Below are positions 1 through 9,827 of a DNA stretch of 64,000 nucleotides, piece by piece (within the stretch, counting starts at the first letter, position 1; every line of letters begins with the position of its first letter). Both the position numbers and the translations under genes were made by a program. The stretch covers positions 181,476-245,475 of the forward strand of contig NW_008246075.1 of assembly GCF_000281045.1 (NCBI RefSeq), read 5' to 3'. The notes beneath the pieces are model-generated. The model was not told the DNA's origin. It made no database searches and saw only the letters and a list, made by a program, of their open reading frames with translations. The stretch comes from Saprolegnia diclina VS20 (taxonomy: Eukaryota; Oomycota; Saprolegniomycetes; Saprolegniales; Saprolegniaceae).

Positions 1-659
1 CCACAGGACCGTCACCATCTACGCGCACATCCGACACCGGCGTCGCAGTAATGTCTCGATCGGGCATGCTCCCGATCGATGTACACATCACGATCAAGTC
101 TGGTGGCGGGCCGGTTGTGGTTGGATCGTGATGGCCTTGGCACACGAGATCACGTGCAGCGACGCGAGCACCTGATTCGTGAGAGTGGACGTCGGCATCA
201 AGCCATTGAGCGCCAAGCAGTCATTACGTAGGGTAGCACACGCAGCCATTGTTGCATTATCATAATAACAGGGCTCGCAGCGCTCGCAATGATTCATACC
301 GTCGCCAAGTTCCCGCGCTGTGAGAGCTCCAAAAATGAGCTCAGCTGCCTGATGCTTCCGACCATCGTTCCATTGGTGTAGCAGGACACCCTTCCAATGG
401 TTTCATTTCAAACCGAGAAAGTAACTGACGTGAATAATACACGTCCCATAACCATCCAGATGGAACCCAAGCACAAGCAGGCGTATGCCGAGGTGCCGCC
501 CCAAGTTCAGATGGAGGTTGCCATGGATCGCTTAAGTCGCTATGTACGCGTTGAATTCAACCTCTCCGCCCCCCAGCCTACTGCATCGATGGGTCAGCCA
601 CCATTCCAGGCACCGGGATCAAACAGCAGAGCACGATGCAGGTGCGCAAAGATTGAGCT
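1..659. other. Left-edge region, no convincing gene
   Basis: The only sizeable open frame is 397-669 on the plus strand, about 90 codons beginning MVSFQTEKV and ending just after the proposed start of the next gene. I recognise no domain in it. It could be a 5' exon or upstream exon of the UBA5-like gene, but nothing in it resembles the UBA5 N-terminus. The minus-strand frame at 94-297 is Cys-rich but has no recognisable motif. I annotate neither as a gene. Confidence 0.4.
56..79. repeat. Perfect inverted repeat, 9-bp arms
   Basis: TCGATCGGG at 56-64 is matched by CCCGATCGA at 71-79 around a 6-nt spacer (CATGCT). It could form a short hairpin or be a dyad protein-binding site. It lies in non-coding sequence at the window edge. 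No neighbour relation is visible. Confidence 0.6.
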
Positions 660-1846
660 ATGGATATAGAGAATCGTTCGTTTAGTCACTTGGCGCCATT
701 TCAGCAAAAGAAGATCGTGCGCAACATAGATGTAAGCCTCTGCATTGCTTGATGTCATTGATTGAGTCAAGTATAGGACCTCCACCTCAAATCAATTGCC
801 GTAATCGGCGTCAGCGGCATTGGGGGCATCGTTGCTGAAATGTTCGCACGCTCCAACGTTAGCAAGCTCACCCTCGCGGACAAAGGTACCGCAACAGCCG
901 CTGCAGCCATCGCTTGTATCGCCGATCAATAGGCGTTGTCAAGATGGCGAGTATGGGACGCATGTTCCACACGGCCGATCAAGTTGGGATGAGTAAGGCG
1001 CAGGCTGCTCGACTGCACTTGCGCCGACTTAATCCGCAAGTAACAGTCGAAGCATTCCACTGCGACGTCACCGATGGTTCGTTATACATCAATGAAACCA
1101 TGGGTCGAGCAATGCCAGCAGATTTGGACTACGATGCCCTGCTTGCAATCTTGCAAGATGTGAAGACGCGCTACCGCGATGATGACGACCGTGCAGCCAA
1201 TATCGGAGCAGACATTATCATAAGTTCGCTGGACAACCAACCTGCGCGGCTTCGCGTTAACCAGGTCATGCAAACTACTCTTCCACAGGCATTGCATCTC
1301 ACGTATCGTCGCACTAGATGGCACTGCAACTGAGTATTCCGCTTGTCGATGTGGCTTTGTCTCCGTGCAGCTCCTACATTTCAATCCAGTCCGTGTTTCC
1401 AGGCTACAGTGCATGCTACCAGGTTCTTGTGTCCATTCCTCGTTATGATTACCTCAAATGAACTGAGGGCAGTGCCACCGGTCGGCTACCAGTTCGCATG
1501 ACGATGAAGCGACACTTGCGGACGCGATCGCGCAACTACATCCCGCGACATTGCCACAGACGGAGCTTTTGGCCGCTGGATTGGTTTCCCAATGCGCCTT
1601 GAAGTGGCAAATAAAAGCGTCACAAACGCAACGTACTCATACTGTTGTAGACTCCTCCTCGAGTTTGGGGACGCCATTCCGTTCTATCGCGTTGACTGTT
1701 TGGAGCTTGCTGTCTCGACCTTTTGGTTCCGGCCCAGCTCCGAGTGTAGCGAAGATCTTTGCAAAGTCCGTCAAGCAGAATACAAGGCCGAGATCATTCG
1801 TCGCAACATCGCTGGTATTCAACCAACCGACGACACCTCATTGTAG
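660..1846 (+). CDS. UBA5-like E1 homologue, catalytic Cys missing
   Basis: Homologue of UBA5, the E1 that adenylates and thioesterifies UFM1. Splicing five introns (732-776, 886-932, 1265-1317, 1423-1472, 1604-1650; 45-53 nt, all GT-AG) gives about 314 residues that follow UBA5 from end to end. In order: the nucleotide-binding strand SIAVIGVSGIGG; MFHTADQVGMSKAQAA, like the UBA5 FFQPHQAGLSKVQAA block; SSLDNQPARLRVNQ; a CYQC zinc pair whose second Cys follows intron 4; and the second zinc pair ECSEDLC near the end. The start at 660 has an in-frame stop just upstream. Oddities: where UBA5 has GVCAASLPTT the exon reads QLHPATLPQT, with no Cys in any frame there. The Asn/Arg of the ANMNR block is ASMGR. 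The protein stops soon after the zinc site, so the UFM1- and UFC1-binding tail is absent. It may be a pseudoenzyme paralogue or a decaying copy. Family assignment is strong; activity is doubtful. Confidence 0.72.
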
Positions 1847-1854
1847 GTCTCTGG

Positions 1855-2720
1855 TTAAAAAGCACCTTGAAACAACTTTTTCAGTCTTTTCGCCCCCGTA
1901 GCAACCAAGCTCAAGATGTGAGCCTGCTCCTTCCCTATTTGAGCTCCGCTTGTGAGCACAATTCTTGGAATAAACACTTTGACTGTACGTAGCATTGCGT
2001 TGGTTGGCTGAAGAACGATGGCGCGAGCGATATCGAGCTTGGCTTTGTCAAAGTCGCCTGCTCGCACATACGCCTGGCTACGGCGATACCATGCCTTAAC
2101 ATTTGATGGGTCGAGCTGCAGTGCCTAGATTACTCAGTCGAAGTGAGCCAGAGCACTCAAATGGATGTGACCTTGGAGCAATGGTCCTCACACTCGGTGG
2201 CTGCAAATATCTCCGGATCTTGTAGATGGCATGCAGCCGCGTTGACATGCAGAATGGCCAGGTGCTGGCGCAGCAGCTCGACCTCGGCAGGTGCCAACGT
2301 GCACAAGTCGGGGCAAGTGAGCAAACGGAGCCCCTAAGGAGCGAAGTGGTCGAAGGTAGATTCATGTTGAGTGCGAAGCCTACTTGCTCGTAGCATGCCT
2401 TGGCCCTGACAAACTGCTTGGCCTGGAAGGCTGCATTGCCGTCGACTTTCCACACTTCCGCCAGCTCGACCTTGGCCCTTGCGATGCCCATAGCAATATC
2501 ATTCGCAGCAAATAGTGTGCGCCGAGCTCTCACCGTACTGGTAACATTGCTGATGTGGCATGGCAGCATATGAGTCGCAATCTCGCGAGCAATATTGCCT
2601 TTCATGGCATAGTACTTCGTCAGGTTTGTTGGCTAAAACTGGCGCTTTGGTCCATGCCGCGGCCGCGCTGGGGAGCAGCATCCGCAGTATCAAAACATAC
2701 CATGTCTTGCCTCGCTTCAA
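1855..2720 (-). CDS. TPR protein, possibly with a MYND-type finger
   Basis: The C-terminal half is a clear tetratricopeptide pair of the kind found in FKBP/CYP40 co-chaperones and SMYD-like proteins. One helix pair begins VWKVDGNAAFQAKQFVRAKA (about 2400-2480). After introns the last repeat reads DPSNVKAWYRRSQAYVRAG followed by FDKAKLDIARAIVLQPTN (about 1990-2125). Upstream, about 2550-2610, YCSRDCDSYAAMPHQQC resembles the second half of a MYND zinc finger (YCSxxCQ...H...C). I do not see the first CxxC, so this part is tentative. A GTGAGAGC donor follows the finger and would join it to the TPR exon. The stop is at 1855, nine bases from the end of the convergent UBA5-like gene. The start is a guess. 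Partner chaperones or substrates cannot be read from the sequence. Confidence 0.45.
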
Positions 2721-2774
2721 ATAGTGTTACTATTTGAATATAGTATAAGGCGGTGCATTTCTTTTGTTTGTGGC

Positions 2775-3065
2775 ATGAGCAGCATCAACCTGGGCAACGT
2801 CGCCCTCGGGCGCAAGCTCCTCGACGAGCTGATGGCCAAGGGCGCTCCGGTTCCCCGCGAGTTTGTCATGGTGCAGGAGATGCTCGAAGCCTGCGAGCGC
2901 AACTCTCTTCAAGTGGCCGCCAACATTGCTGACGCCCGGCGCGAGAAGTCTCAAGCGCGGCTCAAGGGCAACGAAGCGCTTCTCAAGGAGCAGAACGACT
3001 TGTTTGAGAAGATTGCTGCCGCGTACAACTGCCTCGCAGCCACAGATGAGTGGACAAAGAAGTAA
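2775..3065 (+). CDS. Small helical/coiled-coil protein, unrecognised
   Basis: A 96-residue single-exon frame beginning MSSINLGNVALGRKLLDELM. I chose this Met because it opens the protein-like stretch; the frame extends 17 codons further up with less typical composition. It is almost all predicted helix, rich in Glu, Lys, Ala and Leu, with charged heptad-like stretches (EKSQARLKGNEALLKEQ) and no Cys cluster or membrane segment. GC-rich third positions match its neighbours and support real coding. I do not recognise a family. It is convergent with the SulP transporter gene, whose stop lies 29 bp away. Confidence 0.5.
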   Translation: MSSINLGNVALGRKLLDELMAKGAPVPREFVMVQEMLEACERNSLQVAANIADARREKSQARLKGNEALLKEQNDLFEKIAAAYNCLAATDEWTKK

Positions 3066-3093
3066 CATCAACGAGACAGCGCGTGCATTAGTA

Positions 3094-6089
3094 TTAGATG
3101 GGGATGCACTTGGATTCCCAGATACGGTTGCCAACGTACTGCAAGCGCAGCGACACATAGCGCAGCGCGATCCCCTGGAAGAGGAACGCCAGATAGCTGT
3201 CCTTCTGGAGCATCTCTTGAAACTTTTGCAGCGTCAAGACGTACACGATACTCGGTTCCGTCTGTAGCAGGCGTGCCATAAGCGCCCAGCCATGAGATAA
3301 TGGAGACTACATACCGCGTACATCGACGTCTTGCGCTTCTCACCTGTCAAGAGACAGAGCTCGCCGATCAACGCACCCACCGGAATGTCCTCCTAAGCAA
3401 TCGCAAAGTTGTCAGCCCAAGTTTTTGTATAAGGCGCGACTTACCGTCGTGCCGGCTTCCTCTTCGACGATTGCCTGAAGTCGACCCTCGGCCAAGATCA
3501 TGGACGAGTTGGAGGAATCGCCCTGACGCCACACGCAAGTGCCGGCTTCGAGTACTTGACGCTCGAAGTACCCGAGGAGCGAGAGAATGACATCCGGTGA
3601 CTCGTGCGGGCAGAGCACCTCCAGGCGCGAAATGAACGCCGGCTTCTCGGGCTGCGGCGAGAGCGACACGGGCGTGTGCAGAATCTTGTATTGCTGCAAA
3701 AGGCTGTTTTCGCACCACTCGATGGCGCCATTGAGATCGTTGGCCGCGTAGAAGCGGCAGCGCGACTTGGACGTGCCAAAAGACGCCACCATCGAGGTCT
3801 TGAAGCGTTCGTAGGCCGCAGGAATGGCAGTGAAGACGAGATGCACGTCATGGGCCGCGCAGACGTGCCTAGCCACATCGTACATGTGAGATACATTTGA
3901 AGTAAACCCTCAAGGCGCACTTGAGCTTCGTCAAGCGATCGGCAGCAGACGAGTCGAGTGCGACGACCAGTGTGAAATCCACGACGAGGTACTCCAGATG
4001 CGGCGAATCATCGAGGATTTTGGCCACGTACTCGGAGAGTTTGTGGATGTTACCAAAAAACAAGTGGCCCTAAATGCAAGAATCAGTGTGCTCCAAACAA
4101 GTAACGTGTCACACCTTGAGCTGGACGACGTGGACGTTGCGCATCATGCAATCGAGTATCTCCAAGTCTGCTGTCGAGCGCCACGCCGTGCTACGCAGCG
4201 TCGCCGCCGACATACTGCCCCGCAAGGGGCCTGCCGGCGCGCTCTGTACCACAAATGTAATGCACGCGAGAAGCGCTCCCACCGCCAGGCCTATCGCCAT
4301 GAGCCGACGACGTGTGGATGTGATCATACCTTCGTTCATGCCCCAAAAGGTCATCGTGAGGGCGATAATCCAGACATTCGTGTACTCGAAGAGATCGAGC
4401 TCGTGATACGTGTCGACGACGGCTTCCTTGCACAAGTCGAGACCAACGTGAATCATGAGGCAGCCGGCCATGCACCGGGGCACGTATGCCACGGCGCTTG
4501 GGCCAGTGAAGAAAAAGATGCTCAGAATGGCGCCGATCAAGAACGACTGGATGCGACCGCCGCCGCCGCACTTGTAGTAGAGCGCAGACGTCGAGTAGCA
4601 AAGGTAGTTTTGTACACTGCCGCACGCTCCGCCAAGCGTGTTGGAGATGCCCTATGCACGATGTCAGAGTACATGCCAGATAAAAATGCAGGTACGTGGG
4701 CCTTGAGCTCTTCATTGATGTCGACTTCAAGGCCCGTCGTGAGACTCAAGGACGGAATGTTGATCGGAACGTGCATGAGCGAGAAGAGACTAAGGCCCAC
4801 GAGCGTGCCCATTTGCTTGGGGATAACGGACCATTCGACGAGCGAGAAGTCATAGTACGTCCAAAGGGCGTAGAAGGGCACTTGGGGCGGCTTGTCAAAG
4901 AACCAGCCGTTTGCGCGGGCCGTCTATGATGGCTTAACACAAGTTCTTTGATGTAGCAACAGCACGCACCTCAGCTGGAATACCGCAGAGGAGCAGGACA
5001 ACGTAAAAGAGCGGCGGAATGGACACGAAGAAGAAGGGCGAGCAGAGAGGCGACTTGTTGAAACGGAGAAGAACGCCGAGGGCAAAGACGAGGATGACCG
5101 ATACGATCCAAAGCCAGACGATATCGTTTTGGACGAGACGCACCAAACCGACGTACGTCCACTCGAACGAAACGCCGGTCGCGTTTTGGATCCCGCTCTG
5201 CACGACGAAGGCCCCTAGACTTTTTGAGTCCTTGTGGCCAAAGAAGATCATCATACCAATGCCGCCAATGGCGCCGATGATGATGTGCTTGGGGAAGAGG
5301 TATACGATAGAGCCGAGACGAAAGTGGCCCAACGCGTAAAAGAGAATTCCGACAATGATCGTCGAAAGCGCATACGTCACGAGAATGGTGGGCAGCGCCT
5401 TGGGCGAATCCATACCGACTTGGTTGAGAATCGACATGGACAGCGTGTGCATGAACGGAACATTCTCGACCATCATCATGCCCACGGAGCAATCAAACGA
5501 GCTTCGCGCTACGACAGAGGGTGAGATTCCGTGGACGAGGATGATACAATCGCGCACCCGCAAAGATGAACTGACAAAGCACGGTCGTGAGGAGGAACAT
5601 TTGAATGCCGATCGCGCGGGGCGCCGGCATCTCGTCCCACTCGAGAGGAAAAAACGAAAGCCCGAACGGAATGCAAATCATAAGGTTCAGGAGCACGGCG
5701 ATGAGGACACTCGGCAGCGACTTGACCACAGACATGGCCGTAACCTTCTCTTCGCGCATGCTTGGCTCCCGATGCAGCGCCGTGCCGTGCATCGAGCGCT
5801 CGAGCGGCGATGTGCACATGGAGATATCGTGATGGTCGTAGTCCATGCGAAGCGGCGGCGTCTTGAAGAGCGCCTTTTCGGTCCTGCGGTTCTGTTGCAT
5901 GGCCGCCATGTCTGGCGCGGACCGCACTTGGGGCATGGTGAGGACGATGTCCTCGTCGGCCATCGCTGCGAGGTGCTCAGCTGACACGGACGTGCGGAGG
6001 AGCGACGTCTTCTCGTTCATCTTTGCAAATGAGCCCACGTCCCACGTCAAGGGCAAAGTGAGCTTTTCGTGGCACTTGAATTTCCGCAC
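3094..6089 (-). CDS. SulP/SLC26-type anion transporter with STAS and cyclic-nucleotide-binding-like domain
   Basis: Multi-exon membrane transporter of the SulP family. The cytosolic N-terminal 110 residues or so are polar. The membrane domain runs through exons at 5493-5790, 4975-5540, 4660-4920 and 4300-4640, with hydrophobic helices such as TILVTYALSTIIVGILFYAL, HIIIGAIGGIGMMIFFG and SFLIGAILSIFFFTGPSA. A STAS domain follows (4140-4300 and 3910-4065; LEYLVVDFTLVVALDSSAAD). The C-terminus (about 3094-3680) looks like a cyclic-nucleotide-binding fold: GTCVWRQGDSSNSSMILAEG, then ALIGELCLLTGEKRKTSMYA at the phosphate-binding cassette. The canonical cassette Arg-Thr-Ala is only loosely kept. This SulP-STAS-cNBD order is seen in fungal and protist vacuolar members, which suggests but does not prove an endomembrane location. 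Substrate is not readable. The start is the first Met of the long 5' exon; MNEKTSLL 22 residues on is an alternative. Confidence 0.85.
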
Positions 6090-6150
6090 CCAGGACCCAA
6101 TTTATTCCAGAAAGCCTATGGGCACCAGTTCGATACAAAAATCAAGTTAT

Positions 6151-6408
6151 TTAATACAGTTGCGTCAGCGGCGTATCTCGCGCGCTGGGATAGCCAGCGA
6201 GTTGAAGTTTGAGTGGCGGGTCGAGTAACACCAAGTCATGGTGTCGGACCAGGCGGCGAGGGAGAGGGCGCTTGCCGCCATTCATCGATGACCCTTTGGA
6301 CCACAGACGTGTCCCAAACCACGTTACGGCCAGGTGGTCTTCCCATGGATCCATTGCAAGTGGGTTCGACCAGCTTCTTGTGTTTCCGAGATCACAATGC
6401 ATGGCCAT
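6151..6408 (-). CDS. Short ORF, unrecognised, possibly with 5' exon to 6640
   Basis: An 85-residue frame starting MAMHCDLGNTRSW with a protein-like core (DHLAVTWFGTRLWSKGSSM) and Arg/Lys- and Leu-rich end. A second open frame at 6392-6640 overlaps its 5' end and could be an upstream exon. No domain recognised. It lies between two minus-strand genes, 62 bp upstream of the transporter start, and could be a small independent gene or a diverged remnant. Evidence is only the open frame and composition. Confidence 0.25.
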   Translation of the reverse strand: MAMHCDLGNTRSWSNPLAMDPWEDHLAVTWFGTRLWSKGSSMNGGKRPLPRRLVRHHDLVLLDPPLKLQLAGYPSARDTPLTQLY

Positions 6409-6661
6409 GTAGCAGCATCACCTGTTCCATGCACAACCAGCTTGGCGGGACAGCCGTCTTCAGCTCTACACCGTCACCATGTACTAGTATGTGAATAATA
6501 TATCCTACGCATGACCGTGTTTGGCCAAACACACGGTGCCGATCAGCGGCAGCGTGATCCACGCTCGTCGACACGGACACAGCACAAGCGCTGCCAACCG
6601 GAGCAATCCATTCAATTTCTTCCACGAGCTGCACGATCACATGCGTGTTTAAATCATGCGC

Positions 6662-8712
6662 TTAGTCGCTTGGGTCCGTCGCGCCATCCTCTTTATCGGG
6701 CTCGTGGCCAACGCTTGCCCAGTCGAGTACGCGGAGGCGGCGAGGCACGATAAGCTTGGAACCGAGACTGACTTCGCTCACAACGTACTTCAACTTTTCT
6801 CGCTTCATTGCAATGCGGTTGAAATCGGAGATGCTAAGCACATCAAGCGCCCACAGAGCTTGCTGCGCAAGATCTGACGTCTTCCAGTCCGTAGTCTTGG
6901 CCTAAAGTTTGGATCATAACGTCTGCAGGCATCTGCACTCGGCCAACCTTTTCCGCTTTGATTGCAATTTCGTCGGAATTTGGGTCGTCCGGAGGTGAAG
7001 CCATCATTTGCAGTTTGAGTGCATCAAGCTCCTCTTGTTCCGTTAGCCTCTTGATCACGACAGTCGGGGCTACGGGAGGCGGCACCGCGACAGGCACAGG
7101 GTCGTCTTTCTACAAGATAGTATCAATCATATCCTACCACGCAAACCTGATCCCGACCGCCGACGCAAGTTGAGTGTGGAACCCTCTGGAGCGCTTTAAT
7201 AGCCGAATCGCGGCTTCGACACCGCCGTGCTGGCCAATGAGTTTGGACAAGCGCTCTACACACTCATTGGCAACTTGGATTGCCAAGGAATTGAAAGAAC
7301 TTCGAACCATCGTGGGGACGTCCAGCCTCCTCGTCCGCCTCGAGTCGCTCCGGTGATACAAGGGCCACCATGAGACGGCACGCATGGACATAAATATCGG
7401 AATATGTCGAGGGAAAACGAGCAAGTGAGCGGCCAACAGCGGCGACGGCGTTCGTCACCAGAATCTCGTCGATACAGCGTGCAAAGTCTACACCGCACGA
7501 TACAATCGCGATAATGAGAACTTCTCAAGTACCTTCATCGTCGCGCACAACACGGACGTGATTGTCAAGACGCTTGATGCCTGCCAATTGTACCTGGAAG
7601 TTGATATTGGTTAGTGCACATGTGGAACAGCATAATGTGGAGTTTTCGCACAATGGGTGATTCTTCATAGTCGTTCATCAATTCGACAATGACGCCGATA
7701 GAGGCCGACTCCATGCGCTTCACGGATTCGTCACCAGCGTACAAATCTATGGCAACGTGATCACTATCGGTATGCGTGTCGAAGTCGTCCTACTTTTGAA
7801 AATACTCTTGACGTCCTGGCAAATGAATGTGTCGAGAGCGTTTTCGTCCATGACTCGGTTAAGCACGGGGATCGACGCACTGTGGGCATAGATGTACTCC
7901 CGCGCATCCTTTATAACGGTGATCATGCGCAGGCAACGCAACGCCATGCTATCAAATTTCAGTGCTTGACGGATACCAAATGCATTGATGCGGGTGGTAC
8001 CGCAAAAGCGAGGTTTGGTTGCGTGGAATGTCGTACTCTGCCACAGGCTCGTACAGATCTGGAAACGGGTCGGGCCGCCGCAATCGCGCAAAGAGCCCTA
8101 CGAAACACGTAACACAAAGCGTATCGTTGCAATCGCACGTTTTTTCGTGTCAAACTCTGGGGCTGGTACCATGCTGCCGTACGTCTCGACAATGCGAAGC
8201 AGGACCACAATCGCGGCCTCGTTGTCCGCGACCAACTCGACTTCAGTCGACAACGCGTTCTCGTCCAACACGTTCATTTGATCAAGGACCGCGGCATTGT
8301 CTCTATCCGACGGTTTGATACCTTCGCCTTCTTCGCAAACTATGCAACGCAACGTGTCGAGCCAGCCACACTCTGCGCAGAAAAGCCGAAAGATCTTACT
8401 CTCCAAAAAGTACCGCGCCACTACACACACGCCACGTGAGAAACGCAGATGTATGCACGGTGCAGCGGACCATAGAGGTTCGGCTCGAGGAACGATGGGT
8501 ATGTCTGAGCAATCTTGACGTGCGCTTGGATCTCGGACCGAAGCATCGAGACAGAACCGCCCATGGGCAGTTTCGATACCCAATGACATCCGGCAGACTG
8601 CTTTCCTCAGCATGGATTGGTAGATATGGACGTATTTTGACGAATCATCGGTGATAATTTTTATTGGGCAGCGCCCATTGGCCACGCGATTATGCGCCAT
8701 CACACTCGACAT
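6662..8712 (-). CDS. Armadillo/HEAT-like repeat protein
   Basis: Many short helical exons with the feel of armadillo repeats: NEAAIVVLLRIVETYGSMVP (about 8170-8240), DSMALRCLRMITVIKDAREY (about 7905-7965), VTNAVAAVGRSLARFPSTYS (about 7400-7460), VANECVERLSKLIGQHGGVE (about 7220-7280) and a last exon DLAQQALWALDVLSISDFNR. That exon continues to the stop at 6662 after EPDKEDGATDPSD. At least six introns are needed to join them; I did not fix every boundary. No catalytic motif is visible, so it is probably a scaffold. The Met at 8712 lies almost on top of the start of the divergent methyltransferase gene (8715), so one of the two starts must be further in; MAHNRVANG at 8700 is an alternative. 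Confidence 0.55.
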
Positions 8713-8714
8713 GA

Positions 8715-9776
8715 TTGGCAAATACACCGCTCAAGACACCCGTGCCGGAGCTTCCGGTGCGTCAAGTGCTCTGCTTGCGCCCGTCACCATGTCATGTAGC
8801 GAGACAACAAGGAGTACAAGAATCAGTCGTACTGGGACTCGCGCTTCGCCTCGTACGTATCGTGGTAGCCTTCGATCACTTTCTAACGTCGCGCGTAGCG
8901 AAGAGTCGTACGACTGGCTCGCACGCTACAACGACGTCGCCGATCTCATCGTGCAATATGTGCCCAAGAGCAGCCGTATTCTCATCGTACACTGCCTGTT
9001 CACACCTCTTCATCAAATCTAAGATCTCACTTGCTGGCGTGATGTACTTAGGTGGGTTGCGGCAACTCGACGTTCAGCGTGGATTTGGTACGTCGCACGA
9101 CAATACAAGGTATTCATGACAAATTAACACCCTCACTGCTAGTACGATGCGGGCTACACCAACATCGTCAACCTCGACTTCTCCAGCGTCGTGATCGAGC
9201 GAATGAGTGCGAAATACACGGTATGCTGGATTCTACTTTGAATCGAGGCGATGAGCATTGCAACTGATTAGGAATCGCGCCCACTCATGCGCTGGGTTGT
9301 TGGCGACATGCTCAAGCTCTCCGAATCCTTTGGAGCAAGCTCCTTCGACGTCGTCATTGACAAAGCAGCCATGGATGCCCTCATGGTCCTCCTGTATGCA
9401 ACGCTGTCTGATCTAATCTTCGTCGCAGGTGGAGGGCGGCGATACGTGGTCTCCTGCAGAGCACCTTCTTGCTCAAGCCCGCGATATGTGCACGGGAGTT
9501 CAGAAGGTCCTGAAACCCGATGGTCTCTTCATTCAAATCTCATTTGGCCAGCCCCATTTTCGCAAGCGCTTCCTCCTCGTAAGCCTTCAGAAGTTTCAGC
9601 CTATGAATTTGGTTGATGCTATAGGGTGATGCGCCCGAAGCTGACGTGAGCACGGCATACGGCTGGACGTACAAGTACCATAACATTCGTATGTCTTAAC
9701 TCTACTCTCTCCTTGTACCTGACGCTAACCCATAGCGATTGGTCTCGGGTACTTCTTTTTCGTCATGCAAAAATAA
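8715..9776 (+). CDS. EEF1AKMT4/METTL13-type protein lysine methyltransferase
   Basis: Class I SAM-dependent methyltransferase close to EEF1AKMT4, which methylates a lysine of elongation factor eEF1A. The first exon (MANTPLKTPVPELP) joins across a GTGCGT...TGTAG intron to RDNKEYKNQSYWDSRF. Then come SYDWLARYNDVADLIVQYVP, the SAM-binding loop VGCGNSTFSVDL (codons after an intron ending near 9049), NIVNLDFSSVVIERM (motif II acid), FDVVIDKAAMDAL (post-II DK motif), VLKPDGLFIQISFGQPHFRK, and the end GLGYFFFVMQK with stop at 9776. These blocks match the human enzyme in order and spacing, including the C-terminal aromatic strand. Five or six small introns. Cytosolic. Divergent from the armadillo gene with essentially no spacer. 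Confidence 0.85.
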
Positions 9777-9827
9777 GCCGCTGTGGCAATACAAAGTTGT
9801 ACTGCTTGATGCATTCTCTCACTCGCA

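Noticed and set aside
2550-2610. Complete MYND zinc finger in the TPR gene
   Set aside because: Only the second half of the pattern is visible and the first CxxC is not found, so it is kept as a tentative note.
4191-4855. Long Arg/His-rich frames on both strands over the transporter
   Set aside because: GC-rich shadow frames of the SulP exons, with no hydrophobic or domain pattern.
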